From: Planctomycetota bacterium
Lineage (GTDB): Bacteria; Planctomycetota; GCA-002687715; DRQF01
Length of the DNA stretch: 43,428 nucleotides
Direction of reading: 5' to 3'
Assembly (NCBI GenBank): GCA_011369445.1
Contig: DRQF01000116.1
Coordinates: forward strand, 1-43,428
Part shown: positions 16,384 through 24,243 of the stretch, one piece after another
Layout of the letters: every line of letters begins with the position of its first letter
Position numbering within the stretch: position 1 is the stretch's first letter
Program-made: the position numbers and the translations under genes
Notes under the pieces: generated by a model
Told to the model about the DNA's origin: nothing
The model's input: only the letters and a program-made list of their open reading frames with translations
The model's database searches: none

Positions 16384-18837
16384 ATGATGTCGATTTCAAG
16401 GTCCCTTTGCGTCGCACTTCTCCTCTTCGTTCCCTGCCTCGCCCAGGATCACGTTCATCACCACGACAAGAGCGTCCCCGATGAAAGCCGTCGCGGCCTC
16501 GATCTCATCGACCTGGCCGGAATAGGCGAGGAGGCGGCTCACCTGCGCTTCGCCGTCTTGGATGCGGCGGGGGGATTCATCCCTTCCCGCATCACATTCG
16601 TCGGGGAGAAAGACAAGCGGCCCACGCTCTTCAAGAATCGCAAGACGGCCCCGGAGAACTGGGCCGTCAGGCGCAACGTCGTCTACACGACGAATGGAGT
16701 GGGATTCATCACCGTCCCACCCGGGACCTACACGATCTACGCGTCCCGAGGACTCGAATGGTCCGTCGGTTCGAGGAAGATGAAATTGGAAGCAGGCAAG
16801 GAGTACCTCTACTCTCAGCAGCTGACCCATGAGGTGAAGACGAAGGGTTGGGTGAGTGGCGACTGTCACCTCCACACCCTCACCTACTCGGGTCACGGGG
16901 ATTCCAACCTCGACGAGCGCATCGTGAGCCTGGTCGGCGAGGGCGTGGAATTCGCGGTGGCCACCGACCACAACCACACGACCGATTACACGCCCACCGT
17001 TCGAAAGCTCGACCAGGGGGAGCACGTTCATCCCGTCCGAGGCAATGAAATCTCCGTGCCGATCGGACATCTGAACGTCTTCCCTCTTCCCCACTGGGAC
17101 AAGCACCCCTACCGCTCCGCGCACGCGGCCGACGAACTCTTCAAGTTCCTGCGCGCCAACGGTGAGAATGGCATCGACCCCGTCATTCAGCTCAACCACC
17201 CCCGCTGGGGCAGTATCGATTTCTTCGGCCATATGGGGCTCGACCCGGTGACCGGCACGTCCGACAACCCCACATGGTCGGACGACTTCGACACGTTGGA
17301 AATCCTCAATGAGAATCCCGGTTGGGGCTACCGCGATGCCGATCACCCGCCCCACGGCCTCGGCATGGGTTCGAGCGAGCACCAGGTTCTTCAGGACTGG
17401 TTCAATCTCCTCAATCGGGGTCACCGCCACTACGCCGTGGGCAACTCCGACAGCCACACCGTGGAAGCCACCATCGCCGGCGTGCCACGCAACTTCGTTC
17501 ACCTGGGGATCGATGCGCCGAAGGACATCGACAACGCCAAACTGGCGAGGGCGCTCAAGGAGGGACACTGCTTCACCACGAGCGGACCGTTCGTCTTGTT
17601 CTCCGTGAACGGAAAGACATCCGGCTCGGAAACGGGCCCCGACGCACGTGGCGGCTTCGATGTGGATATCGAGATCCGCTGCGCCTCGTGGATCGACTGC
17701 GACCGGGTGAAGGTGGTGCACAACGGAGACGTGATCCTCACCCTTCCCGTCCCCCAGGAGAGAAAACCTCTTCGCCTGAAGACCCGCCTGCGCATCCCAA
17801 CTCTCCGAGACGGCTGGCTTTTGATCTTGGTGGAAGGCGACGACTCCTTGGCCCCCATCGTGCATGACGCGGCTCGCCCCTGCTTCCCCGTCGCCATCCT
17901 CAACCCAGTGTTTATAGACGGCAACGGCGACGGCCGGGTGGAGGCCCCCTTGGTTCAGGTGCGGCGGTGGTTGGCAGAAGGCAAGGGAGCCTGGGCCATG
18001 GACGGACTCCCCCGTTCTCTCGCGCGACTCATGACGATCGAGGCGGCTCGTTCCGGCAACGCCAAGGCCGCGGAACTCGTCCGCCGGCTTCTGAGGGGAG
18101 ACCGCGGGGACAAGATCGCCGCCTTCACGGCGGCACGTCTGCTCGCAAACCGTTCGCTGGAACCCGATGTTGAAGCCGCCGAAGTCCCGAACGACGACCC
18201 ATGGATGGGCGCTCTTCAGTTCGCCGCCCTGGGCGCCCTCGGCGCGGACGGGCAGGCGGCACGCCTAGAGTCCTATCATGCGCGCTTCGGCGACGCCGCC
18301 ACGAGGCGCTATGCGGACCGGCTTCTTACGGGCTTGGAGTCCGCATCCGTGGCCCGTTTCCGCGTCCTCAGGTTCTTTCCGAATCCGAAACGCCAGGGCC
18401 TTTGGAAAAACGACCTCGATGTGGTGACAGACTCCTCCATGAGCGCCGCCCACAAGGGCGCCGTCGGCGGAGGAGAGGCACATTGGGAGATCGTCCCTCT
18501 CGGGGAGAATGGCATGTTGCGCCTCGACACGAAAACGACGGACGGCACAGTGGTGGGTCCGAACACAGTCGCTTTCGCGGGCTTCTTCCTGGACCTGGAT
18601 GAGGCCCGAACCATCCCCTATATGCTCGGCTCGGACGACGGCTGCCGGGTCTGGTTGGACGGGCAGATCGTCTATGATCACCACGGCAGTCACGCCGCGT
18701 CCCTCTCCCAGCACCTGGGTTTCTGGAAACTTGCGCCCGGCCGTCATCGCGTCCTCATCGGCATCGAGAACGGAGGTGGCCCGATGGGGCTCCGATTGAA
18801 GCTCTTCGGCCGTGGCGTCCGTACGGCCGCGGAATAG
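16384..18837 (+). CDS. CehA/McbA-type PHP-domain metallohydrolase, secreted
   Basis: An 817-residue exported hydrolase with a signal peptide (SLCVALLLFVPCLAQ) and AGGAGG upstream. After a His-rich mature start (DHVHHHDK) and a beta-rich module (to residue 150), a PHP metal site begins at His162/His164 (DCHLHT), followed by ATDHNHTTDY, IQLNHPRW and GNSDSHT near residue 355. This is the CehA/McbA branch of the PHP family, which includes carbaryl hydrolases and phosphoesterase-like enzymes. Residues about 530-680 look helical, and residues about 720-815 resemble a PA14-like carbohydrate-binding module (SDDGCRVWLDGQIVYDHH). The natural substrate is unknown; a phosphoester or glycan-linked ester is plausible. 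The adjacent ATG at 16387 is an equally possible start. Confidence 0.85.
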   Translation: MMSISRSLCVALLLFVPCLAQDHVHHHDKSVPDESRRGLDLIDLAGIGEEAAHLRFAVLDAAGGFIPSRITFVGEKDKRPTLFKNRKTAPENWAVRRNVVYTTNGVGFITVPPGTYTIYASRGLEWSVGSRKMKLEAGKEYLYSQQLTHEVKTKGWVSGDCHLHTLTYSGHGDSNLDERIVSLVGEGVEFAVATDHNHTTDYTPTVRKLDQGEHVHPVRGNEISVPIGHLNVFPLPHWDKHPYRSAHAADELFKFLRANGENGIDPVIQLNHPRWGSIDFFGHMGLDPVTGTSDNPTWSDDFDTLEILNENPGWGYRDADHPPHGLGMGSSEHQVLQDWFNLLNRGHRHYAVGNSDSHTVEATIAGVPRNFVHLGIDAPKDIDNAKLARALKEGHCFTTSGPFVLFSVNGKTSGSETGPDARGGFDVDIEIRCASWIDCDRVKVVHNGDVILTLPVPQERKPLRLKTRLRIPTLRDGWLLILVEGDDSLAPIVHDAARPCFPVAILNPVFIDGNGDGRVEAPLVQVRRWLAEGKGAWAMDGLPRSLARLMTIEAARSGNAKAAELVRRLLRGDRGDKIAAFTAARLLANRSLEPDVEAAEVPNDDPWMGALQFAALGALGADGQAARLESYHARFGDAATRRYADRLLTGLESASVARFRVLRFFPNPKRQGLWKNDLDVVTDSSMSAAHKGAVGGGEAHWEIVPLGENGMLRLDTKTTDGTVVGPNTVAFAGFFLDLDEARTIPYMLGSDDGCRVWLDGQIVYDHHGSHAASLSQHLGFWKLAPGRHRVLIGIENGGGPMGLRLKLFGRGVRTAAE

Positions 18838-18850
18838 AAAGGACCGGACC

Positions 18851-19729
18851 ATGAAGATTGCCGTGATAGGCCTGGGGACCATGGGAGGCCCCATGGCCAA
18901 GAACCTGTTGGCGAAGGGCTTCGAAGTGCGCGTCCACAACCGGACCCGCGAAAAGGAGATCCCCCTCGAGGCCCTCGGCGCCGAGCGCGCGGCGTCGCCG
19001 GCGAAGGCGGCGCGAGGCGCGGATGTGACCCTCACCTGCGTCTCCGACACACCGGATGTGGAAGCGGTCCTTTTGGCACCCGAAACGGGAGCCATCCACG
19101 GCATGTCGCGGGGGAGCCTCGTCATCGACTGTTCCACCATCTCGCCCGACGCCACCCGGGACTTCGCGGCCCGTTTTTCCAAGATCGGTGTGGGCTACGT
19201 CGACGCCCCCGTCTCAGGGGGTTCGGAGGGGGCCTTGAACGCGACGCTCGCCATCATGTGCGGGGGCAGCGAGGAGGACTTCGAACGGGCACGACCCGTT
19301 TTGCAAGCCATCGGACGCAGCATTACTCACGTGGGGCCGACGGGGTCAGGACAGGTGGCGAAGGCCGTCAATCAGGTGGTCATCGCAGGGACCTATCTCT
19401 CGGTGGCCGAGGGGCTGACCCTTGCGGCCAAAAGCGGCGTGGACCCGCAGGCCGTGGTCGAGGCGATTCGCGGGGGCGCCGCGGCATCCTGGGTCCTCGA
19501 CAACCGCTCCGCCAACATGATCCGAAACACCTACCCGCTGGGCTTTCGTCTCCAACTCCACCGCAAGGATCTGGGCATCGCCCTGGACGCGGGGGAGCAT
19601 TCCGGCGCTGCCATGCGACTTGCCCGTCTGGTCGCGGATATCGAGGACCGCCTCATCGAAGAGGGATTCGGCGACGAGGACATGTCGGCCATCGCCCGCG
19701 CCGTGCGGAGGGAGTCCCATTGGGACTGA
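18851..19729 (+). CDS. 3-hydroxyisobutyrate dehydrogenase-family NAD-dependent oxidoreductase
   Basis: A 292-residue beta-hydroxyacid dehydrogenase. The Rossmann motif GLGTMGGPMAKNL opens the protein, then DAPVSGGSEGALNATLAIM (substrate site) and GSGQVAKAVNQ with the catalytic Lys near residue 170. It should oxidise a 3-hydroxy acid (3-hydroxyisobutyrate, tartronate semialdehyde or similar) with NAD(P). Start at 18851 with AAAGGA upstream; it follows the PHP gene by 13 bases and may share its transcript. With IcmF in the same window, a role in valine or branched-chain acyl metabolism is possible but not shown; glyoxylate-type reductases have the same motifs. Confidence 0.88.
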   Translation: MKIAVIGLGTMGGPMAKNLLAKGFEVRVHNRTREKEIPLEALGAERAASPAKAARGADVTLTCVSDTPDVEAVLLAPETGAIHGMSRGSLVIDCSTISPDATRDFAARFSKIGVGYVDAPVSGGSEGALNATLAIMCGGSEEDFERARPVLQAIGRSITHVGPTGSGQVAKAVNQVVIAGTYLSVAEGLTLAAKSGVDPQAVVEAIRGGAAASWVLDNRSANMIRNTYPLGFRLQLHRKDLGIALDAGEHSGAAMRLARLVADIEDRLIEEGFGDEDMSAIARAVRRESHWD

Positions 19730-19791
19730 ACCGCGACGGAACCGCGAAACCGATTCGTGCCCTCGGGATGGAGCGAGGATAGAATCTTCCC

Positions 19792-20100
19792 GTGTCCGAT
19801 CCCTTTGCACAACCCGGCATCCAGGTCATCCCGGAAGAGAAGACCGAAACCCAGCAGCGGCTCGGCCGCCCATGGAAGGTCATCGTCTGGGATGATCCGG
19901 TGAATCTCATGTCCTACGTGGTCTACGTCTTCCAGACACTCTTCGGCATGCCCTACGAGGAGGCCACGACCAAGATGATGGAAGTCCACAAGCAGGGCCG
20001 GTCCATCGTGAAGGTTTGCGACCGTGAGGACGCGGAAGTCTACGTGGAAAAGCTCCACGCTTTTGGACTGCAGGCGACGATGGAGCGGGTCGACGAGTGA
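19792..20100 (+). CDS. clpS: ClpS, ATP-dependent Clp protease adaptor
   Basis: A 102-residue adaptor that delivers N-degron substrates to ClpA/ClpC-ClpP. The core is typical: WKVIVWDDPVNLMSYVVYVF holds the DDPVN binding-pocket motif, then EEATTKMMEVHKQGRSIV and the AEVYVEKLHAFGLQATME ending. The only workable start is GTG at 19792; upstream in-frame sequence hits a TAG. TAGAAT lies six bases before the GTG, so the mRNA could be nearly leaderless. Its stop overlaps the next start (GTGA), coupling it to a DUF2017 protein as in Actinobacteria. Confidence 0.95.
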   Translation: MSDPFAQPGIQVIPEEKTETQQRLGRPWKVIVWDDPVNLMSYVVYVFQTLFGMPYEEATTKMMEVHKQGRSIVKVCDREDAEVYVEKLHAFGLQATMERVDE

Positions 20101-20591
20101 TCTTTCGACGCGTGGAATCCGACGACGACAGGGAGGCGCTCCTCGAGGTCACCCTGGAAGCGGCCGAGATGCGGTTCCTCCGAAAGGTGCCCAAGAAGCT
20201 GAAGGACATCTTTCTCCACCCCGATCGTTCGCCCGCCGTCATCGACCGGCTCTTTCCCCCCACCTACGACGACCCCGAAACGGAGAAGGAACACCGTCGT
20301 CTTCTGGGTGAGACACTCCTCGAGCGCCGCAAGGAAGGGCTCGAATGTTTTTCCCAAATCCTCGACCGAGCGGACGGCGGCCGTCTCACCGCCTCGGTGG
20401 CGGAAATCAATCTGCTCCTGCAGGTCTTGAACGACTACCGTTTGATGCTCGGCGTGGAGATGAACCTCACTGACAATGACTGGTCGTCCGACGCCCGGGT
20501 CTTCTTCAGGCATCCCAGGAAGTTCGCCGAGATGGCCTTCGCGAGCGCGCTTCAAGAAGAGATAATTCGGGGCTGTTCCGAGGATACGTGA
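20097..20591 (+). CDS. DUF2017-like protein coupled to ClpS
   Basis: A 164-residue, helix-rich cytoplasmic protein with a GTG start inside the clpS stop (GTGA). The central and C-terminal parts resemble DUF2017, the family encoded next to clpS in Actinobacteria: IDRLFPPTYDDPETE, GGRLTASVAEINLLLQ, then VLNDYRLMLGV (Asn-Asp-Arg/Tyr-Leu core). Function is unknown; the conserved pairing suggests a part in ClpS-dependent proteolysis. The N-terminus is more divergent. Its last 40 bases overlap tail-to-tail with the MoeA gene on the other strand. Confidence 0.8.
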   Translation: MIFRRVESDDDREALLEVTLEAAEMRFLRKVPKKLKDIFLHPDRSPAVIDRLFPPTYDDPETEKEHRRLLGETLLERRKEGLECFSQILDRADGGRLTASVAEINLLLQVLNDYRLMLGVEMNLTDNDWSSDARVFFRHPRKFAEMAFASALQEEIIRGCSEDT

Positions 20592-22543
20592 GCGAAGCCC
20601 AGCTTTTCCAAGAGTTCCGCCGCGCGGCCGGACTCAAGGAGGGAGCAGAGCGCTCTCACGCCCGGCCGATCCAAAGCTTCTTCCCGCACGATTAGGTCGT
20701 AGCGTTCGTCCTGAAGGAAGACGAACTCCAAACCCTGATCTGCGGCCAAGATGTCCAAGGTGATACCCCAGTCCGCACGCCCCTGGGCCACGGCGGCGGC
20801 CACGGCGTGATGACTTCGCGCCTGCTGGTGGTAGCCCTCGGGGCGCGGGCGGTCGGAGCCCCGGCGATCGAGGAACTTATCGAGGATGGCTCGCGTGCCT
20901 GATCCCGGATTCCGGCTCACCATCCGAATGCCCTCGTCGTGGACGCGACCGGCGATCTCGTCCGTGCTCAGGCCTGCGAAACGCGGGTCGCCGGGGCGAA
21001 ACACCACGCCCTGCCGCCGGTTCCACCCGAAAAGAATGCGCGTGCGCTCGGGGAGATAGGGGATGTTGTAGAGGCCCGTCTCCGGATCGAAGAGATGGCA
21101 GCCCGCCACGTCGCCCTCACCGCGAGCGAGAGCCCGCAAGCCGCCCTGGGACCCCACGGGAATCGACTTCCCAGCTAACCCCATGCCCGCCAGCACGGAA
21201 AGCAGAGCGTCGAGTCCCACGCAGTGAGAGCCTATGGCGACCAGGTCGCTGGTCCGTACGTCCCGCCCCAGAGGATGGACCTCGACGGATGACCCCGCTT
21301 CCAGGAACTCCGTCTCCGCGGGAATGCGCACGAATCCATCGGCCGCGGAGAACGTGCTGACCGAGCCGGACCCTGCCCCTAGGGGATACGCGGCCCACCC
21401 CATCGGGCCGGGGACGAGATCCACCAACACGTACTCGGTCCGGCCCGGCGCCGATCGAAGGCGGAGCGGGGCGTGAGCGGTGAGTGGTGGCCGCTCAGGC
21501 GCGCGGCGCCCTCCCAGGCGTCTCAGCAGGGGCGCCACGAATTCGTGGAAAGTGAAGATGGCGGAGGTGGGGAAGCCCGGCAGCACCGCTACGGGCACGC
21601 CGCCCACCACGGCGAAACAAAAGGGCTTGCCGGGCTTCAAGGCCACGCCGTGGACGACGAGGCCGGGGGAGTTCGGAAACTCCTCCGCAAGGGCTTCGAG
21701 GACCGTCACGTTCAGGTCCCCTTTGCCCTTCGAGGTTCCTCCGGAAAGCAAGATGAGGTCGGGAGGCGTCTCGGCCTCGAGAAGCGCCTTCAACCCCTCG
21801 TGGATGGCTTCGCGGCGGTCGGGCAGGATCCCCAAGAATCGGGGACTCCCGCCGCACTCCGCCACCGCATCCGTGAGGACGCGCCCGTTCGAATCGTGGA
21901 CCGCTCCCAGGGGTAGGGGCTCCCCCGGAGGCACGACCTCGTCGCCGGAGGAAAACACGCACACCTCGGGGCAACGATAGACGTGCAAGGTCGCGGCGCC
22001 CACAGCCGCCGCGAGAGCCGTCTCTCGGGAGCCGAGCCTCGTCCCTCGAAACAGGACAATCTCTCCGCGTCCGATGTCGCTCCCCGCGGCGGAAAGGTTG
22101 GCGCCTGGCGCCAACCCACGAAACACCTCGATCCTCGTGGGATCGCCATCCACGGGGGCCGTGTCCTCCACCATCACCACAGCGTTCGCGCCGCGGGGCA
22201 AGATAGCGCCGGTGGCGATGGCGACGGCGTGGCCGGGTTTCACCTCGAACCCCTCGCCGGGGACGGACCCAGCCGCAAGGTTCATGTCTTCCACGACGAG
22301 ACACCGGGGCTCCAACTCGGTGGCTCCGAAGAGGTCCTCGACCCGCACGGCGAAGCCATCCATGTTGCTCCGGTCGAATGCGGGCACGTCGACGGGAGCC
22401 CGCAGATCCTCGGCGAGGACCCGTCCGAGCGCCCGTGCGAGATCCACGGCCTCCTCACGGGGTCCGAGCCCCCGTGTCGCCCGGTCGATGGCCGCCCGCG
22501 CCTGTTCGTCCGAGGCGAGGTCCAAAAAGAGCTTGCGCCCCAT
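20552..22543 (-). CDS. moeA: MoeA with C-terminal periplasmic-binding-like domain
   Basis: A 663-residue two-part protein. Residues 1-430 are MoeA, which inserts molybdate or tungstate into adenylylated molybdopterin: VPAFDRSNMDGFAVR, ATGAILPRGANAVVMVED, CVFSSGDEV, LSGGTSKGKGD, ALKPGKPFCFA and VLPGFPTSAIF. Residues about 440-650 are a PBP-like oxyanion- or ligand-binding domain (VAIGSHCVGLDALL, GDVAGCHLFDPETGLYN, SRNPGSGTRAILD, RADWGITLD). This fusion is known in archaea and anaerobic bacteria. It is cytoplasmic, with no signal peptide. The start shares one base with the upstream MoaD-MoeA stop (TGATG), so the pair is coupled. The last 40 bases overlap the DUF2017 gene on the opposite strand. 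Confidence 0.93.
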   Translation of the reverse strand: MGRKLFLDLASDEQARAAIDRATRGLGPREEAVDLARALGRVLAEDLRAPVDVPAFDRSNMDGFAVRVEDLFGATELEPRCLVVEDMNLAAGSVPGEGFEVKPGHAVAIATGAILPRGANAVVMVEDTAPVDGDPTRIEVFRGLAPGANLSAAGSDIGRGEIVLFRGTRLGSRETALAAAVGAATLHVYRCPEVCVFSSGDEVVPPGEPLPLGAVHDSNGRVLTDAVAECGGSPRFLGILPDRREAIHEGLKALLEAETPPDLILLSGGTSKGKGDLNVTVLEALAEEFPNSPGLVVHGVALKPGKPFCFAVVGGVPVAVLPGFPTSAIFTFHEFVAPLLRRLGGRRAPERPPLTAHAPLRLRSAPGRTEYVLVDLVPGPMGWAAYPLGAGSGSVSTFSAADGFVRIPAETEFLEAGSSVEVHPLGRDVRTSDLVAIGSHCVGLDALLSVLAGMGLAGKSIPVGSQGGLRALARGEGDVAGCHLFDPETGLYNIPYLPERTRILFGWNRRQGVVFRPGDPRFAGLSTDEIAGRVHDEGIRMVSRNPGSGTRAILDKFLDRRGSDRPRPEGYHQQARSHHAVAAAVAQGRADWGITLDILAADQGLEFVFLQDERYDLIVREEALDRPGVRALCSLLESGRAAELLEKLGFAHVSSEQPRIISS

Positions 22544-24075
22544 CAGCGCCCGGCCTCCTCATCGTAGAGGTAGACCTCCACAGAAGAGCCCTCCTCGAGC
22601 CCCTCCTTGTCCTCGGGAACGAGGAGAAACCCGTCCGCCCGGGTTGTACTGGAGAGGATGGCGGCGCCCTTGGCGGCCAGGGGGCGGGCCTGGTCCCCCT
22701 CCACCTCAACGCGCACGTAGTCCAACCGCCCCGGCACGGAGGCGATCGCGCGCGAGGTCGTCATGGCGCGGCGGGGATAGGGGAATCCCGTCGCATGAGG
22801 GCGACCGCCCCACCGGCGGACGGCAGGCCCCGCGAGGATGTCGTAGGCGGCTAGGCATGAAACCGGGTTGCCGGGCAAAAGAAACACCTTCATATCGCCA
22901 ATCATCCCGATGCCCGCCGGCGCCGCGGGGCGCATCGCCACGCCGTGTACCTGCAGCCGCCCCAGTTTTCCGATCAATTGGGGCAGGAAATCCTCGCGCC
23001 CCACGGACGATCCTCCGGACGCGATGAGAATGTCCGCCTCGAGAGCGCGAAGAGTCTCATCAATGAGCGCCTCGTCGTCCTTCAGGCGGAGGGCCTTCTG
23101 GACGACGCCGCCGTCCCGTCGAACGAGCGCCCGAAGCATGGGGGTGTTGGAATCGATGATGCAGCCGGGCCGGGGCGCGGAGCCCGCGGCAAGAAGTTCG
23201 TTGCCCGTCACGAGGATGACGACGCGCGGTCGCTCATAGACGGTGACCTCTCCCGCGCCCAGGCTGGCCAGAAGCCCCAGGTCCTGGGGTCGCAGGCGCC
23301 GCCCTCGCCGAAGAACGAGGTCGCCCACGGCGACATCCTCCCCCATCCGCCCCACATTCTTGGCCGGAGGCACGGGCGCTTCCACCTCCACCCGGCCGTC
23401 CTCCTCGCGAGCGTCCTCCGCCATCAGAACGGCGTCCGCGCCCAGCGGCATGGGGGCCCCCGTCATGATCCGGCAAGCCTCTCCCACCCCCACGTCCGGG
23501 GTCTCCGTGGCGCCGGGCATGGACTCGCCCACCAGACGCAACGACACAGGATCGTAGTTGGAGGCCCCGTACGTGTCCTCGGCCCGCACGGCGTAACCGT
23601 CCATGGCCGACCGGTCGAAGGGAGGGACGGCGTGATCACTCACGAAGTCCTCCGCGAGCACCCGACCGGCGGCATCATCGAGGGGAACGACCTCCAGACG
23701 GGATATCAACTCAGAAAGAGCCACAGCCCGCGCCTCGGCCACGGGCGTGCGGGAGGCAAACCCGCGGAATCGGACGTCGCGGGGCGGCGCGCCCCCTTCC
23801 ACCGCTGGAAGGATGTCGATTTCGTCCCCCGAGACGACGGGGTGGTCCGCGAACGCGCTCCGGTCCAGCTGTTCCCCTTCCACGACGAGCAACAGGTAGG
23901 GATGAATCCTCCCCGCCTCATCGAGGACCCGTGGGCGAAGCCTCGTGTGAATCGCAAACAAAGCGTCGAGCGCCTCCCCTACCGTCTCCGCCTCGACGAG
24001 GACCTCCTCCTCGCCGCCTGAAAAGCGGCTCAGAACATCCGGGACATGAATCGTGATACCGGCCGGTTTCCCCAT
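22543..24075 (-). CDS. moeA: MoaD-like-MoeA fusion protein
   Basis: A 510-residue protein. Residues 1-95 resemble MoaD/ThiS beta-grasp sulfur carriers (ITIHVPDVLSRF, VGEALDALFAIH, DEIDILPAVEGG) and end in a Gly94-Gly95 pair that is internal here. Residues 105-510 are MoeA: VPPFDRSAMDGYAVR, MTGAPMPLGADAVLMAED, VVILVTGNELL, ASGGSSVGREDF and LLPGNPVSCLAAYD. It should complete tungsto- or molybdopterin synthesis, while the MoaD part could serve dithiolene sulfur transfer if processed, or just dock MoaE-type partners. No Shine-Dalgarno precedes the ATG; TATGCT seven bases upstream suggests a leaderless transcript. It is first in a two-gene operon with MoeA-PBP. Confidence 0.92.
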   Translation of the reverse strand: MGKPAGITIHVPDVLSRFSGGEEEVLVEAETVGEALDALFAIHTRLRPRVLDEAGRIHPYLLLVVEGEQLDRSAFADHPVVSGDEIDILPAVEGGAPPRDVRFRGFASRTPVAEARAVALSELISRLEVVPLDDAAGRVLAEDFVSDHAVPPFDRSAMDGYAVRAEDTYGASNYDPVSLRLVGESMPGATETPDVGVGEACRIMTGAPMPLGADAVLMAEDAREEDGRVEVEAPVPPAKNVGRMGEDVAVGDLVLRRGRRLRPQDLGLLASLGAGEVTVYERPRVVILVTGNELLAAGSAPRPGCIIDSNTPMLRALVRRDGGVVQKALRLKDDEALIDETLRALEADILIASGGSSVGREDFLPQLIGKLGRLQVHGVAMRPAAPAGIGMIGDMKVFLLPGNPVSCLAAYDILAGPAVRRWGGRPHATGFPYPRRAMTTSRAIASVPGRLDYVRVEVEGDQARPLAAKGAAILSSTTRADGFLLVPEDKEGLEEGSSVEVYLYDEEAGR

Positions 24076-24178
24076 AGCTCAGAGCATAGACCGGAACGCC
24101 TCATCTCTCCACAGCCGAAGCCCCGAACGACGCCAATCCATCGATGGCGGCTCCCGACAGGATGCCCCCCAATGAGAA

Positions 24179-24205
24179 CGGCGCGGAGGAAGGGCCTCCG
24201 CGCCG
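24179..24205 (-). terminator. Terminator-like hairpin after the Ca-loop lipoprotein gene
   Basis: An 11-bp perfect GC-rich stem (GGCGCGGAGG and complement, closed by one more C-G pair) with a 5-base loop, 38 bases after the lipoprotein stop. The following bases on the minus strand are only modestly T-rich, so termination is likely but not certain. Confidence 0.6.
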
Positions 24206-24243
24206 CGGGTAAGGAATGGTTCAAGACAGTGTTTCTTCGTGGC

